Source of the DNA: Roseburia sp. AM59-24XD
Lineage (GTDB): Bacteria > Bacillota > Clostridia > Lachnospirales > Lachnospiraceae
Reading direction: 5' to 3'
NCBI RefSeq assembly: GCF_003478445.1
Contig: NZ_QUET01000044.1
Coordinates: 1-18,256, forward strand
DNA length: 18,256 bases
In this document: piece after piece, positions 6,751 through 14,232 of the stretch
Numbering within the stretch: the stretch's first letter is position 1
How the letters are laid out: each line of letters starts with the position of its first letter
Translations under genes and position numbers: made by a program
Notes under the pieces: generated by a model
Seen by the model: only the letters and a program-made list of their open reading frames with translations
What the model was told of the DNA's origin: nothing
Database searches by the model: none

Positions 6751-6930
6751 TTCTATTTTATAACACCCCTCTCTTCATTACAACCGGAATTGCTCTTCCT
6801 ATGTGCAGCTGAAATTGTGGAATGCCCTGATCATACTGTGTCAAACTATCTTCCAACACATATCAGAATGCTAAGACAAATTGTTTTATTTTTGACGAAC
6901 ACAGGCGATAGAAAGACGAGGTATACTATC
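6751..6930. repeat. Direct repeat copy A (end of permease gene to nudC promoter)
   Basis: This stretch is a diverged copy of 8227-8460. Shared blocks are TTCTATTTTATAACAC at the left, ATTACAACCG, GCTGAAAT, ACTGTGT-AAACTA, CATATCAGAAT and ATAGAAAGACGAGG at the right. Copy A covers the last ~30 codons of the permease gene and the intergenic DNA up to the nudC promoter. Copy B has about 60 bp more in its middle. The next bases towards each downstream gene also match (GTCAGGAAAGCAGG just before nudC and before the permease). Confidence 0.75.
6755..6783 (-). promoter_or_regulatory. Promoter of nudC, within repeat A
   Basis: On the minus strand TTGTAA (6778-6783), 17 bp, then TAAAAT (6755-6760). 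It lies about 58 bp before the nudC ATG. The same -35, spacing and -10 are preserved in repeat B despite divergence around them, which supports function. Confidence 0.55.
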
Positions 6931-8122
6931 AACATCGCAAGCAAAAAGAATACATTGGCCAATGTAAACATGCAAAAATATCTTCCCTTTTGTGCAGGGT
7001 ATTCTCTGGCAATATATTTAAAACTGATCAGACTTGCCATTGATGCAATCAATGTTCCCAGTCCTCCGATATTCGTGCCCACGATCAGATTGGAAATTGC
7101 GTCCGTAAATCCGGACAGGAGAATCGCTGCAGGCACATTACTCATCACCTGACTGGCAAGCACAGCAGTAACCATTTCTCTTCCGCGGATCATTCTTTCC
7201 AAAAACTGTCGAAATACTTCTATCCTCCCTAAATTTCCAATAAAAATAAATAACGCCGCAAAGGTCCAAGAAGCGAATAATCTACTTTCATTAATGTCTT
7301 CCTATCAGCGGCGAATGTAAATACCAAAACAAACACAGTGAAAACAAACCATGGAAGAACCCTTCCCACAACAAGGAGTCCCAAAAGAAATAGCACACAA
7401 TAACACCATAATTTCCACGAAAAAGATATCGATTTTTCAGAGTGTTTTTCCTCAGATAATTGATGTCTCCCATCCTCTTTACTGAAAGTAATTTTATTAT
7501 CTTGTATATCCTTTATCGTTGTCTGGTCTTGTTTTTGATCATTCCTTACATATATCCGGCTAATGCCGGATGCCAGTATGATCCATATTATAAGCACCAA
7601 AAAAGCCATCACAGAATATGGCAGCATAAGCAATATAAATTTTTCAATTCTCATCTGTGCCAATCCAAACAGATACAAATTTTGCGGATTGCCAATGGGG
7701 GTCAGCATACTTCCCAAATTTGCCGCAATGGTCTGCATCACCACAATCCGAAGAATCCATTTTTCATCAAATAGTTCTTTTTTTCTTTGAAGAAGTATCA
7801 AGGAAAATGGAACAAACGTAATCAATGCCACATCATTTGTGAGCAGCATGGAAGAAAAAAAACAAAGCATCACTAAAACAGAAGTAATCGCCATTCTGCC
7901 GGATACTTTCCGCAACAGCATCCCGGCAAGACGATCAAATACCCCCAGCTGCTGTACCCCTGCCACACAGGTCATCAATCCAAAAAGAATACCAAGGGTC
8001 CGAAAATCAATATATTCCGGATATTGCTGATCCGGTGGAATAAATATCATAGAAATTACAGCTAATAAAATAGCAACGACTAAAACGGTTTCTTTTTTGA
8101 TAAAAAATAGGATTCTTTTCAT
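6846..8122 (-). pseudogene. SLC13/ArsB-type anion permease, frameshifted
   Basis: Restored length is about 425 aa, usual for this membrane family. Frame 1 (8122-7229) gives the N-terminal half with helices and the motifs FRTLGILFGLM, LTNDVALITFVP and GSMLTPIGNPQNLYLFG. A hydrophilic central loop (about 195-240) is followed by more helices up to KVDYSLL. Frame 2 (from about 7265 to 6846) continues with TFAALFIFIGNLGRIEVF, then VLASQVMSNVPAAILLSGFT and GTNIGGLGTLIASMASLIS. The shift is at about 7267-7270: CTTCTTGGACC would need one more base (for example a third T) to join the frames. Such permeases move organic or inorganic anions, and the substrate here is unknown. Start ATG 8122 has AGGAAG upstream. 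The gene is flanked by repeats A and B. A sequencing error is possible, otherwise it is a recent pseudogene. Confidence 0.8.
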
Positions 8123-8226
8123 TTTCTTCCTGCTTTCCTGACTATATTCTATACTAATCCGAAATTATCACCTAACACATCCACAAGCTTTGGTTCACAG
8201 CCCTAAAGCTACCATATTAGTTCCGA

Positions 8227-8460
8227 TTCTATTTTATAACACACCTGTCTTGATTACAACCGAAACTGCTCTTTCTGTACGGCGCTGAAATCTCGTTCTG
8301 CAGATTTTAATTCTACAAATTTTTGATTCCTTGAATTTTTCTTTCAAACCACTTGATTATTTTGCTTACTGTGTTAAACTACTTACCAGCGCATATCAGA
8401 ATATCCGGAACACAATATTTTATTCCGAACGAATATGTACAATAGAAAGACGAGGAATAT
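8227..8460. repeat. Direct repeat copy B (upstream of the permease)
   Basis: Diverged partner of 6751-6930 with about 60 extra bp in the middle. On the minus strand its right part reads IAGLIIGIFLVFLLYIFVRN and then K. This resembles the permease C-terminal tail LAMLIVYLVFLSPVFVKN plus K at the matching place. Copy B therefore appears to contain the tail of a second, now lost, related gene followed by the same intergenic DNA. The stretch 8123-8885 has no intact gene: it holds the permease leader, this repeat and the plus-strand remnant. Confidence 0.7.
8231..8259 (-). promoter_or_regulatory. Promoter of the permease gene, within repeat B
   Basis: TTGTAA (8254-8259), 17 bp, TAAAAT (8231-8236) on the minus strand, the same elements as in repeat A. 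It sits about 108 bp before the permease ATG, giving a leader of roughly 100 nt. Confidence 0.5.
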
Positions 8461-8833
8461 ACCAATGATCAACCCAGCTATGATATTTCGTTTAAAAAAC
8501 TCATGGGAGAAATTTACGGCTTCCCATCCGAAGTTTCCTATGTTTCTGCAAGCCGCTGTAAATAATAATGTTTTAGAGAAGGAACGATTCTTGAGATCAA
8601 TATTACCACGCCGGAGGGACAGAACATTTCTACCAATCTCAAGGTCAATCCGGAGGATCTGGAATTGATCGAGGACTTAAAAAATATGACCAGATAATTG
8701 GTTTCAGGGAGAACAAATCATTTCTCCTGATTCTCTAAAAAACGAAAGAACCATTTCCCAATATAAGTCGAGTAATGACCGGCTTCATGAACAGGAAAGG
8801 GATATTCTCTTCGTGTTACAAGCCAAACCATAA
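8446..8833 (+). pseudogene. Degraded plus-strand coding remnant, family unknown
   Basis: A plus-strand frame starting after TAG 8443-8445 reads DQPSYDISFKKLMGEIYGFP, then SEVSYVSASRCK, two adjacent stops (TAA TAA at 8563-8568), then CFREGTILEINITTPEGQNI and STNLKVNPEDLELIEDLKNM to TAA at 8695. A second frame, open from 8690, continues with DNWFQGEQIISPDSLKNERT and SSNDRLHEQERDILFVLQAK to TAA at 8831-8833. The charged, protein-like composition on both sides of the stops suggests one gene disabled by two stop codons (possibly CAA to TAA changes) and a frameshift near 8688. It begins where repeat B ends. I do not recognise the family. Confidence 0.35.
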
Positions 8834-8885
8834 AACAAAAGCTCTCCCGGCTTACTCCCTCCGCTTCATCGCCGTCTCATCAACT

Positions 8886-9947
8886 TTACTCTGCCCTTTG
8901 AAGAAAATGTGCAATATCCTGATACACCTTAAAACGTCCCTTTTCGTTCAGAATCTCATGACGCATGCCCGGGTACAGACGTGAAGAAACATGAGCATAT
9001 CCCCGTTTCTTCAAATGACCGACCGCCTGTGCCAGCTTTGCGCTGCCGCCCAGACAAGGATCCGATGCCCCGGATACAAACAAGACCGGAAGCTTATGAT
9101 TTCTCACTCTCCAGCCCATTCTGCTGTAGGTCTGCCTCATCAGCCACAGTAATGATTCATATCCGTTCAGTGTAAATGTAAAATTGCAAAGTGGATCTTT
9201 ATTGTATGTCTCCACCACTTTCCGGTCAGAACAGATCCACGCATGGATCAGGTTCTCTGCACGGAACGGGCGGTCAAACATATTCGCAAAGATACTGTCT
9301 GCCAGACGACTTTTACTGTGCGGATCCTTTGTTGTCTGCAACATCCGGATCAGCGCTGTCCCCAACGGTGCCATCGTATTCTTGCCCGGGCAGCCACATA
9401 CGATCAAACCGTCTAACTCCCGATCATACTTCTTCAGATAACAGCGCACCGCCAGTGATCCCATGCTGTGTCCCAGCATAAAATAAGGCAGTCCCGGATA
9501 ATGCTTTTTGATGATCCTTGTGATCTGATGCAGATCCTCCACCAAAGCTCTGCCTCCATCCTCACCAAAATATCCGAGACCTGCAGGAATCCCTTCTCCG
9601 GATACCGGCTCTGTCTGAGCCGCCTCCCGTCTGCTCGCACCATGCCCACGGTGGTCATGAATCACACAGAGATATCCTCTGTCCGCCATATAACGCATAA
9701 ATGGCAGATACCTTTCCTTATGCTCACACATGCCGTGTGCGATCTGTAAGACCGCCCTCGGATGAGCCGGAATAACCATCATCCCCCTCAACGGCATGCC
9801 ATCCTGTGCCGATGTCAGAGAAAAATATTTCCGATGAATACTGCCCGGTCGCTCAGTTTTGCCAGCGCGGTAATGACTGTCAACCGCACTACGCTGTCTG
9901 CTTTTCCTTACTGCTGTCCATTTTCCGGTACACCGCTTTTTCTTCAT
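8886..9947 (-). CDS. Alpha/beta hydrolase, monoacylglycerol lipase/lysophospholipase-like
   Basis: 353 aa serine hydrolase of the Hydrolase_4 (monoacylglycerol lipase) group. The nucleophile elbow GHSMGS has Ser161, Asp296 sits in SGASDPCLGG, and His330 in GMRHEIL completes the triad. The early motif IAHGMCEHKERY forms the oxyanion region and DHRGHGAS follows. Family members release fatty acid from monoglycerides or lysophospholipids, and the exact substrate is not evident. Residues 1-40 are strongly basic, lie outside the usual domain and contain no hydrophobic segment, so this is not a signal peptide. The start at 9947 is nevertheless supported by AGGGGGAG seven bases upstream. The gene begins 21 nt after the rsuA stop, so the two are probably cotranscribed. 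Confidence 0.85.
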   Translation of the reverse strand: MKKKRCTGKWTAVRKSRQRSAVDSHYRAGKTERPGSIHRKYFSLTSAQDGMPLRGMMVIPAHPRAVLQIAHGMCEHKERYLPFMRYMADRGYLCVIHDHRGHGASRREAAQTEPVSGEGIPAGLGYFGEDGGRALVEDLHQITRIIKKHYPGLPYFMLGHSMGSLAVRCYLKKYDRELDGLIVCGCPGKNTMAPLGTALIRMLQTTKDPHSKSRLADSIFANMFDRPFRAENLIHAWICSDRKVVETYNKDPLCNFTFTLNGYESLLWLMRQTYSRMGWRVRNHKLPVLFVSGASDPCLGGSAKLAQAVGHLKKRGYAHVSSRLYPGMRHEILNEKGRFKVYQDIAHFLQRAE

Positions 9948-9968
9948 AAATACTCCCCCTTTCGTTTT

Positions 9969-10715
9969 CTATTTCTTTTGAAGTGCTGCTATCTCCTCCG
10001 GCGTAAGTCTGCGATACTCTCCCTGCTTCAACGCCTCATCCAGCCGCAGACTTCCCATACTCAGGCGTTTGAGATAAAGAACCGGATGCCCGACTCCTGC
10101 TAACATGCGTTTCACCTGATGAAAACGTCCCTCACGGATTGAAAGCTCCAGACAGGACTCAGTATCCCCCGGATATCCCGGATCATCCGCACTTAGCGAC
10201 AACGACACCGCATCCAGTCTCTTCACCTTCGCCGGAAGTGTCATCCGGTCATCTCCAATATCCATGCCATTCTCCAGGCGTTCTATATCCTTATCCTCTA
10301 ATATGCCTTGAACCCTGACAAAATATGTCTTCCACACATGCTTTCCGGGTGCCAGAAGATCGTGAGACAATACCCCATCATTAGTGATCAGAAGCAGCCC
10401 CTCTGTGTCCTTGTCCAGCCGTCCCACCGGGAACAGATCCTTTTTCGTACCGTCCGTGATCAGGGACAGTACCGTACGGCAGGTGTTATCCTTTGTGGCT
10501 GACACCACGCCCTGTGGTTTATTTAACATATAATAAACATATCGCTCATAAGAGACTTTCTCTCCGTCCAATTCCACATCGTCCTCTTCTGTCACCTTCT
10601 GCTCCGGTCCCGATGCCGGCGCTCCATTGACAAAAACACGGCCTGATTTGATGAATTTCTTCACCTCAGACCGTGTTCCCATGGACATCTGTGCTAAATA
10701 CTTGTCTAATCGCAC
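9969..10715 (-). CDS. rsuA: RsuA-family rRNA pseudouridine synthase
   Basis: 248 aa enzyme that isomerises a uridine in rRNA. E. coli RsuA modifies U516 of 16S rRNA, and this sequence fits the RsuA/RluB/E/F group. An N-terminal S4 RNA-binding domain (MRLDKYLAQMSMGTRSEVKK onward, to about residue 50) is followed by the catalytic domain. The motif GRLDKDTEGLLLITND carries the catalytic Asp101, and EGRFHQVKRM and the LKRLSMG segment near the end are also typical. The start is GTG 10715, with CGGAGG nine bases upstream and no better ATG in frame. It leads the lipase-like gene by 21 nt. It lies 105 nt downstream of glgA with only a weak hairpin between, so a separate promoter cannot be shown. RsuA versus RluB specificity is not settled by sequence reading alone. 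Confidence 0.88.
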   Translation of the reverse strand: MRLDKYLAQMSMGTRSEVKKFIKSGRVFVNGAPASGPEQKVTEEDDVELDGEKVSYERYVYYMLNKPQGVVSATKDNTCRTVLSLITDGTKKDLFPVGRLDKDTEGLLLITNDGVLSHDLLAPGKHVWKTYFVRVQGILEDKDIERLENGMDIGDDRMTLPAKVKRLDAVSLSLSADDPGYPGDTESCLELSIREGRFHQVKRMLAGVGHPVLYLKRLSMGSLRLDEALKQGEYRRLTPEEIAALQKK

Positions 10716-10820
10716 AATGTCAAACCTCCGATTCTATATTGTCGTTATCCGCCCGCCTTTGATGGTGCAGATAAAATATACAGAAGCTTAATCCTATATA
10801 ATGACCTGACCGTCATAGGA

Positions 10821-12260
10821 TCATACTAACTCGTTGTACATATCCTCGTACTTCTTCGCAGAATGATTCCATGAGAAATCCATCGCCATGCCACGGTCAA
10901 TGATCTTGTTCCACTCTCTCTTACGATTGTAGTACACATCCTTTGCGTAGCGGATCGTAGCAAGCATCTCATGCGCATTGTAGTTGGCAAAAGAGAAACC
11001 GGTTCCCTTTCCCTCATACTCATTGTACGGCTCTACGGTATCCTTCAGACCACCGGTTTCACGTACGATTGGAACAGTACCATAACGAAGACTCATCAAC
11101 TGGCTCAGACCACACGGCTCGAACAGAGATGGCATCAGGAATGCATCACACGCTGCATAGATCTTATGAGAGCGCTCATTGGAATAGAAGATATTCGCAG
11201 AAACTCTTCCGTGATACTTCCACTCGAAGTGACGGAACAGATTCTCATAACGCTCCTCACCGGTTCCGAGAACCACAAGCTGTGTATCCTCTGCACAGAT
11301 CTCCTCGATCACATAATTAATGAGGTCAAAGCCCTTCTGATCCGTCAGACGTGATACAATACCGATCATAAATGCTTTATCGTTCTGATCAAGACCAAGC
11401 TCCTTCTGAAGACCGCGTTTGTTCTTGATCTTCTCCTTACGGAATGTCTTGGCATTGTAGTTGGCGTAGATCAGTGGATCGGTCTCCGGATTGTACTCAT
11501 CGTAATCCAGACCGTTAACAATACCACGCAGGCAATTGCTGCGCGCACGCATCAGACCATCCAGATGCTCTCCATAGAACGGCATCTTGATCTCCTCCGC
11601 ATAGGAATCGCTGACTGTCGTTACCATATCAGCATATACGATACCGCCCTTGAGATAGTTGGCATCACCATATGCCTCCAGCTTGTCACTGGTGAAATAA
11701 TACTCGTTCAAGCCTGTGATGTCAATGACCTTCTGCTTATCCCAGATACCCTGGAACTTCAGGTTATGTATCGTCATGATCGTCTTGATACCATGGTAGA
11801 ACGGGTTATCATTGAAGCTGTCCTTAATATATACCGGGATCAGTCCTGTCTGCCAGTCATGGCAGTGGATGATATCCGGACGGAAATCCAGAGAAGGCAT
11901 TGCAGACAATGCTGCTTTACAGAAAAATGCAAACTTCTCAATATCCTCGAAAATATTGCCATATGGATGAAATCCTGCGAAATAGAACTCATTATCGATA
12001 AAATAGAAATGAACTCCCTCATACTCCATCTCTAAGATACCAACATACTGGCTTCTCCATGCCAAATCCATATAGAAGTGCGTCTTGTACTGCATCTTGT
12101 CCTTCCACTCCTGTGGAATGCATGCGTACTTTGGAATCATAACACGCACATCATACTCTTTCTTGTTGAAATACTTTGGCAAAGACCCCACAACATCTGC
12201 CAGACCTCCGGTTTTCACAAATGGTACACACTCGGAAGCCACAAATAATATGTTTTTCAT
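10821..12260 (-). CDS. glgA: Glycogen synthase (ADP-glucose type)
   Basis: 479 aa GT5 glycosyltransferase that extends alpha-1,4-glucan chains from ADP-glucose in the cytoplasm. The N-terminal ADP-glucose motif KTGGLADV (Lys16) follows MKNILFVASECVPF. HCHDWQTGLIPVYIK and TIHNLKFQGIWDK are conserved blocks. The C-terminal domain has VSRLTDQKGFDLI, FLMPSLFEPCGLSQLMSLRY and GTVPIVRETGGLKDTV, which include the catalytic Glu of the EPCGL motif. A GTG at 12266 is in frame, but GGAGG lies six bases before ATG 12260, so I use the ATG. A clear sigma-A promoter is at 12342-12370. No other glg gene is in the window, so it is separated here from the usual glgB/C/D/P genes. Confidence 0.95.
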   Translation of the reverse strand: MKNILFVASECVPFVKTGGLADVVGSLPKYFNKKEYDVRVMIPKYACIPQEWKDKMQYKTHFYMDLAWRSQYVGILEMEYEGVHFYFIDNEFYFAGFHPYGNIFEDIEKFAFFCKAALSAMPSLDFRPDIIHCHDWQTGLIPVYIKDSFNDNPFYHGIKTIMTIHNLKFQGIWDKQKVIDITGLNEYYFTSDKLEAYGDANYLKGGIVYADMVTTVSDSYAEEIKMPFYGEHLDGLMRARSNCLRGIVNGLDYDEYNPETDPLIYANYNAKTFRKEKIKNKRGLQKELGLDQNDKAFMIGIVSRLTDQKGFDLINYVIEEICAEDTQLVVLGTGEERYENLFRHFEWKYHGRVSANIFYSNERSHKIYAACDAFLMPSLFEPCGLSQLMSLRYGTVPIVRETGGLKDTVEPYNEYEGKGTGFSFANYNAHEMLATIRYAKDVYYNRKREWNKIIDRGMAMDFSWNHSAKKYEDMYNELV

Positions 12261-12341
12261 ATACACCCTCCATTCAGTTTGTAAACTCCAATGAATGTCA
12301 CGGATATGGTGTCAGAATTACCCGTGCATTCCATTAAAATA

Positions 12342-12370
12342 ATTATACCTTATTTCAGAGCCTGTGAAAA
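12342..12370 (-). promoter_or_regulatory. Sigma-A promoter of glgA
   Basis: On the minus strand TTTTCA (12365-12370), 17 bp, TATAAT (12342-12347). The -10 is a perfect consensus about 82 bp before the glgA ATG. It lies 32 bp downstream of the spo0A stop, where I see no strong terminator, so spo0A read-through into glgA remains possible. Confidence 0.65.
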
Positions 12371-12401
12371 GTGTTTTTTACGGAAAGTTAAGTGTGCTTT
12401 C

Positions 12402-13205
12402 TCATGCACGAAGCTTGTATTCCAGACGGATTTTATCTGCGATCAGTGCGATAAATTCAGAGTTTGTCGGTTTTCCCTTGCCGGAATTAACAGTGTAACC
12501 AAACAATTCTTCGATCGTCTCCATCCGTCCACGACTCCACGCCACCTCAATAGCATGGCGGATTGCCCGCTCTACCCTGCTTGACGTTGTCTTATAATTG
12601 CGGGCGATCGTCGGATACAGCACCTTCGTGATCGCGCCGAGCATCTCATTATCATTGACTGACATGATGATCGCATCCCGCAGATACTGGTACCCCTTAA
12701 TATGTGCCGGAACACCGATCTCATGGATCACATCCGTCACATCCGATTCGAGGGAATCCTCCATTCTCCGGTGCTTGTTTTCAAAAACCGTATTGATAAC
12801 TCTCTGCTCGTTCCTGTCCCTGCCTTTCTCATTTTGTCCAACCGCCCGCACCCGCGACACAACCACACGGGTGTCAAAGGGTTTGAGAATATAATAAGCA
12901 GCCCCGAGACGAAACGCATTCTCGGTCACGCGCTCCTGACTTACCGCCGACACAACGACAAACTCCGGAGCCAGAGTCGGAGCTCCCTTTTTCATGCGCT
13001 CCATCACGCCGAGTCCGTCCACCTTCGGCATGATCAGATCCAACAGAACGACATCCGGACGCAGTGCCGATATCTTGTGAAGTGCCTCCTCTCCGTCAGA
13101 TGCTGTTCCGACCACCTCCATATCCGTTTCACGCTCCAGTGCTTCCTTCAGGATCGTCACGATCCGCTTGTTATCATCCACGACTAACACTTTGATTACT
13201 TCCAT
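12402..13205 (-). CDS. spo0A: Stage 0 sporulation protein A, master sporulation regulator
   Basis: 267 aa, the usual length. The receiver domain (1-120) has the acidic pair Asp10/Asp11, phospho-acceptor Asp56 in LLDLIMP and Lys108 in LKPFD. The C-terminal DNA-binding and sigma-contact domain (about 150-267) includes [39 protein letters not shown] and [19 protein letters not shown], which are near-invariant in Spo0A. Phosphorylated Spo0A controls entry into sporulation and binds 0A boxes (TGTCGAA). ATG 13205 follows AAGGGGAT. In many Clostridia spo0A sits directly after spoIVB. Here it is preceded by an unrelated ferredoxin-like gene and a terminator, so it is transcribed from its own promoter at 13258-13287. 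Confidence 0.97.
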   Translation of the reverse strand: MEVIKVLVVDDNKRIVTILKEALERETDMEVVGTASDGEEALHKISALRPDVVLLDLIMPKVDGLGVMERMKKGAPTLAPEFVVVSAVSQERVTENAFRLGAAYYILKPFDTRVVVSRVRAVGQNEKGRDRNEQRVINTVFENKHRRMEDSLESDVTDVIHEIGVPAHIKGYQYLRDAIIMSVNDNEMLGAITKVLYPTIARNYKTTSSRVERAIRHAIEVAWSRGRMETIEELFGYTVNSGKGKPTNSEFIALIADKIRLEYKLRA

Positions 13206-13257
13206 ATCCTATCCCCTTTTCGTTGTGCTGTCCCATATCCGGGACTCCTTTTCATTT

Positions 13258-13287
13258 ATTGTAAGATAGTCAAAGCCCGCTTATCAA
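13258..13287 (-). promoter_or_regulatory. Candidate sigma-A promoter of spo0A
   Basis: Minus-strand TTGATA (13282-13287), 18 bp, TACAAT (13258-13263), about 53 bp before the spo0A ATG. I did not find a convincing sigma-H (AGGAWWW...GAAT) promoter in the short intergenic region. Confidence 0.5.
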
Positions 13288-13306
13288 TATAAAAGCAGCT
13301 GCAATT

Positions 13307-13314
13307 TTCGACGA
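13307..13314. promoter_or_regulatory. 0A-box-like site upstream of spo0A
   Basis: TTCGACGA on the plus strand matches seven of eight positions of the Spo0A target TTCGACAA (complement TTGTCGAA). It is 20 bp upstream of the candidate -35, a place suited to autoregulation. The motif is short and it abuts the terminator stem, so coincidence is possible. Confidence 0.35.
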
Positions 13315-13347
13315 AAAAACGGCGGAAATGCAATATTCCGCCGTTTT
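13314..13347 (-). terminator. Intrinsic terminator of the ferredoxin-like gene
   Basis: A perfect 12-bp stem: 13316-13327 (AAAACGGCGGAA) pairs with 13336-13347 (TTCCGCCGTTTT), with an 8-nt loop. On the minus strand six T residues end the structure. It lies 33 bp after the ferredoxin-like stop and insulates spo0A from it. Confidence 0.9.
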
Positions 13348-13379
13348 CCTCACCTACAGGATTCCATATTCATATCTGT

Positions 13380-14111
13380 CTATGACAGGATTCGTCCATC
13401 TGTCGAAATGACTCTGACCTGCCACGGGATCATTTTGCCGCTGTTTTGTAATGCGGTCTTAACCGCTTGCTCCAGCCCGCCGCAGCATGGTACCTCCATG
13501 CGCACGATCGTCACACTGCGCAGCTCATTCCGGCGCAGGATCTCGGTCAGCTTCTCGCTGTAATCGACATCATCTAACTTCGGGCATCCGATCAACGTCA
13601 CTCTTCCACGGATAAAATCCTGATGGAAGGATGCATACGCGTATGCCGTACAATCCGCTGCCACCAGAAGATCTGCCCCTTCAAAATACGGTGCATTCAC
13701 CGGTGCAAGTTTAATCTGGACCGGCCACTGCGAAAGCTCGCTGACTGCTCCCTGCAGCTGCTCCGTGCCGGAAGGCTGTTGCTTCCCTGAGGCTCTGTCA
13801 AACTGCATCATCCTGCTGCCCGGACAGCCGCCCGTCATCGCCCTTGCCCGGATCTGTTTCTCCTTTGCCGCCTTCTCCTCCTTCGCCTTCAGCACAGCCG
13901 CCTCGTCATAAGCAGCCGCCTCTCTCTGCTCAAATGAGATCGCCCCTGTCGGGCAGGACGGCAGACAGTCTCCAAGACCGTCGCAGTAATCATCCCTCAT
14001 CAGATGTGCTTTTCCGTGCACCAGAGCGATCGCTCCCTCATGACATGCATTGACACACAGACCACATCCGTTGCATTTTTCTTCATCAATTTTTATTACC
14101 TGACGTACCAT
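13380..14111 (-). CDS. Ferredoxin-type 4Fe-4S protein with C-terminal Cys-containing domain
   Basis: 243 aa from ATG 14111, which GAGGGGG precedes; an ATG at 14153 lacks such a site. The first cluster motif is complete, CNGCGLCVNACHEGAI (Cys13, 16, 19, 23). The second, CDGLGDCLPSCPTGAI, has Leu46 in place of the second Cys, leaving Cys43, 49 and 53. A Lys/Glu/Ala-rich linker (about 65-90) leads to a C-terminal domain with AADCTAYAYASFHQDF, LIGCPKLDD and VPCCGGLE, whose cysteines could bind another metal or thiol. Similar proteins accompany electron-transfer or nitrosative-stress functions in anaerobes, but no partner gene is adjacent, so its electron partner is unknown. It follows the histidine kinase after 121 nt and has an inverted repeat before it and a strong terminator after it. 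Confidence 0.8.
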   Translation of the reverse strand: MVRQVIKIDEEKCNGCGLCVNACHEGAIALVHGKAHLMRDDYCDGLGDCLPSCPTGAISFEQREAAAYDEAAVLKAKEEKAAKEKQIRARAMTGGCPGSRMMQFDRASGKQQPSGTEQLQGAVSELSQWPVQIKLAPVNAPYFEGADLLVAADCTAYAYASFHQDFIRGRVTLIGCPKLDDVDYSEKLTEILRRNELRSVTIVRMEVPCCGGLEQAVKTALQNSGKMIPWQVRVISTDGRILS

Positions 14112-14155
14112 AGTCGTTCCCCCTCGTTTCCTCATTGTTTGACTTATTTTCACGA

Positions 14156-14175
14156 AACCGGTCTGTTTTCCGGTT
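14156..14175. promoter_or_regulatory. Inverted repeat upstream of the ferredoxin-like gene
   Basis: AACCGG (14156-14161) and CCGGTT (14170-14175) form perfect arms around an 8-bp spacer, 44 bp upstream of the ATG. The spacing suits a dimeric regulator or a small leader hairpin. No T run follows on either strand, so it is not a typical terminator. The regulator is unknown. Confidence 0.35.
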
Positions 14176-14232
14176 CTGAAGTTATCTTACCGAAAACAAA
14201 GAAGAATTTCCGTTGTTAAAACCACAAAACCG

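Noticed and set aside
8705..8727. AGGGAGAA ... TTTCTCCT inverted repeat in the gene-poor stretch.
   Set aside because: Imperfect, no T tract, and it lies inside the degraded plus-strand reading frame, so it is probably coincidental.
10791..10821. ATCCTAT/ATAGGAT hairpin at the end of glgA as a terminator.
   Set aside because: The AT-rich outer stem has an asymmetric interior, overlaps the stop codon and is not followed by a T run.
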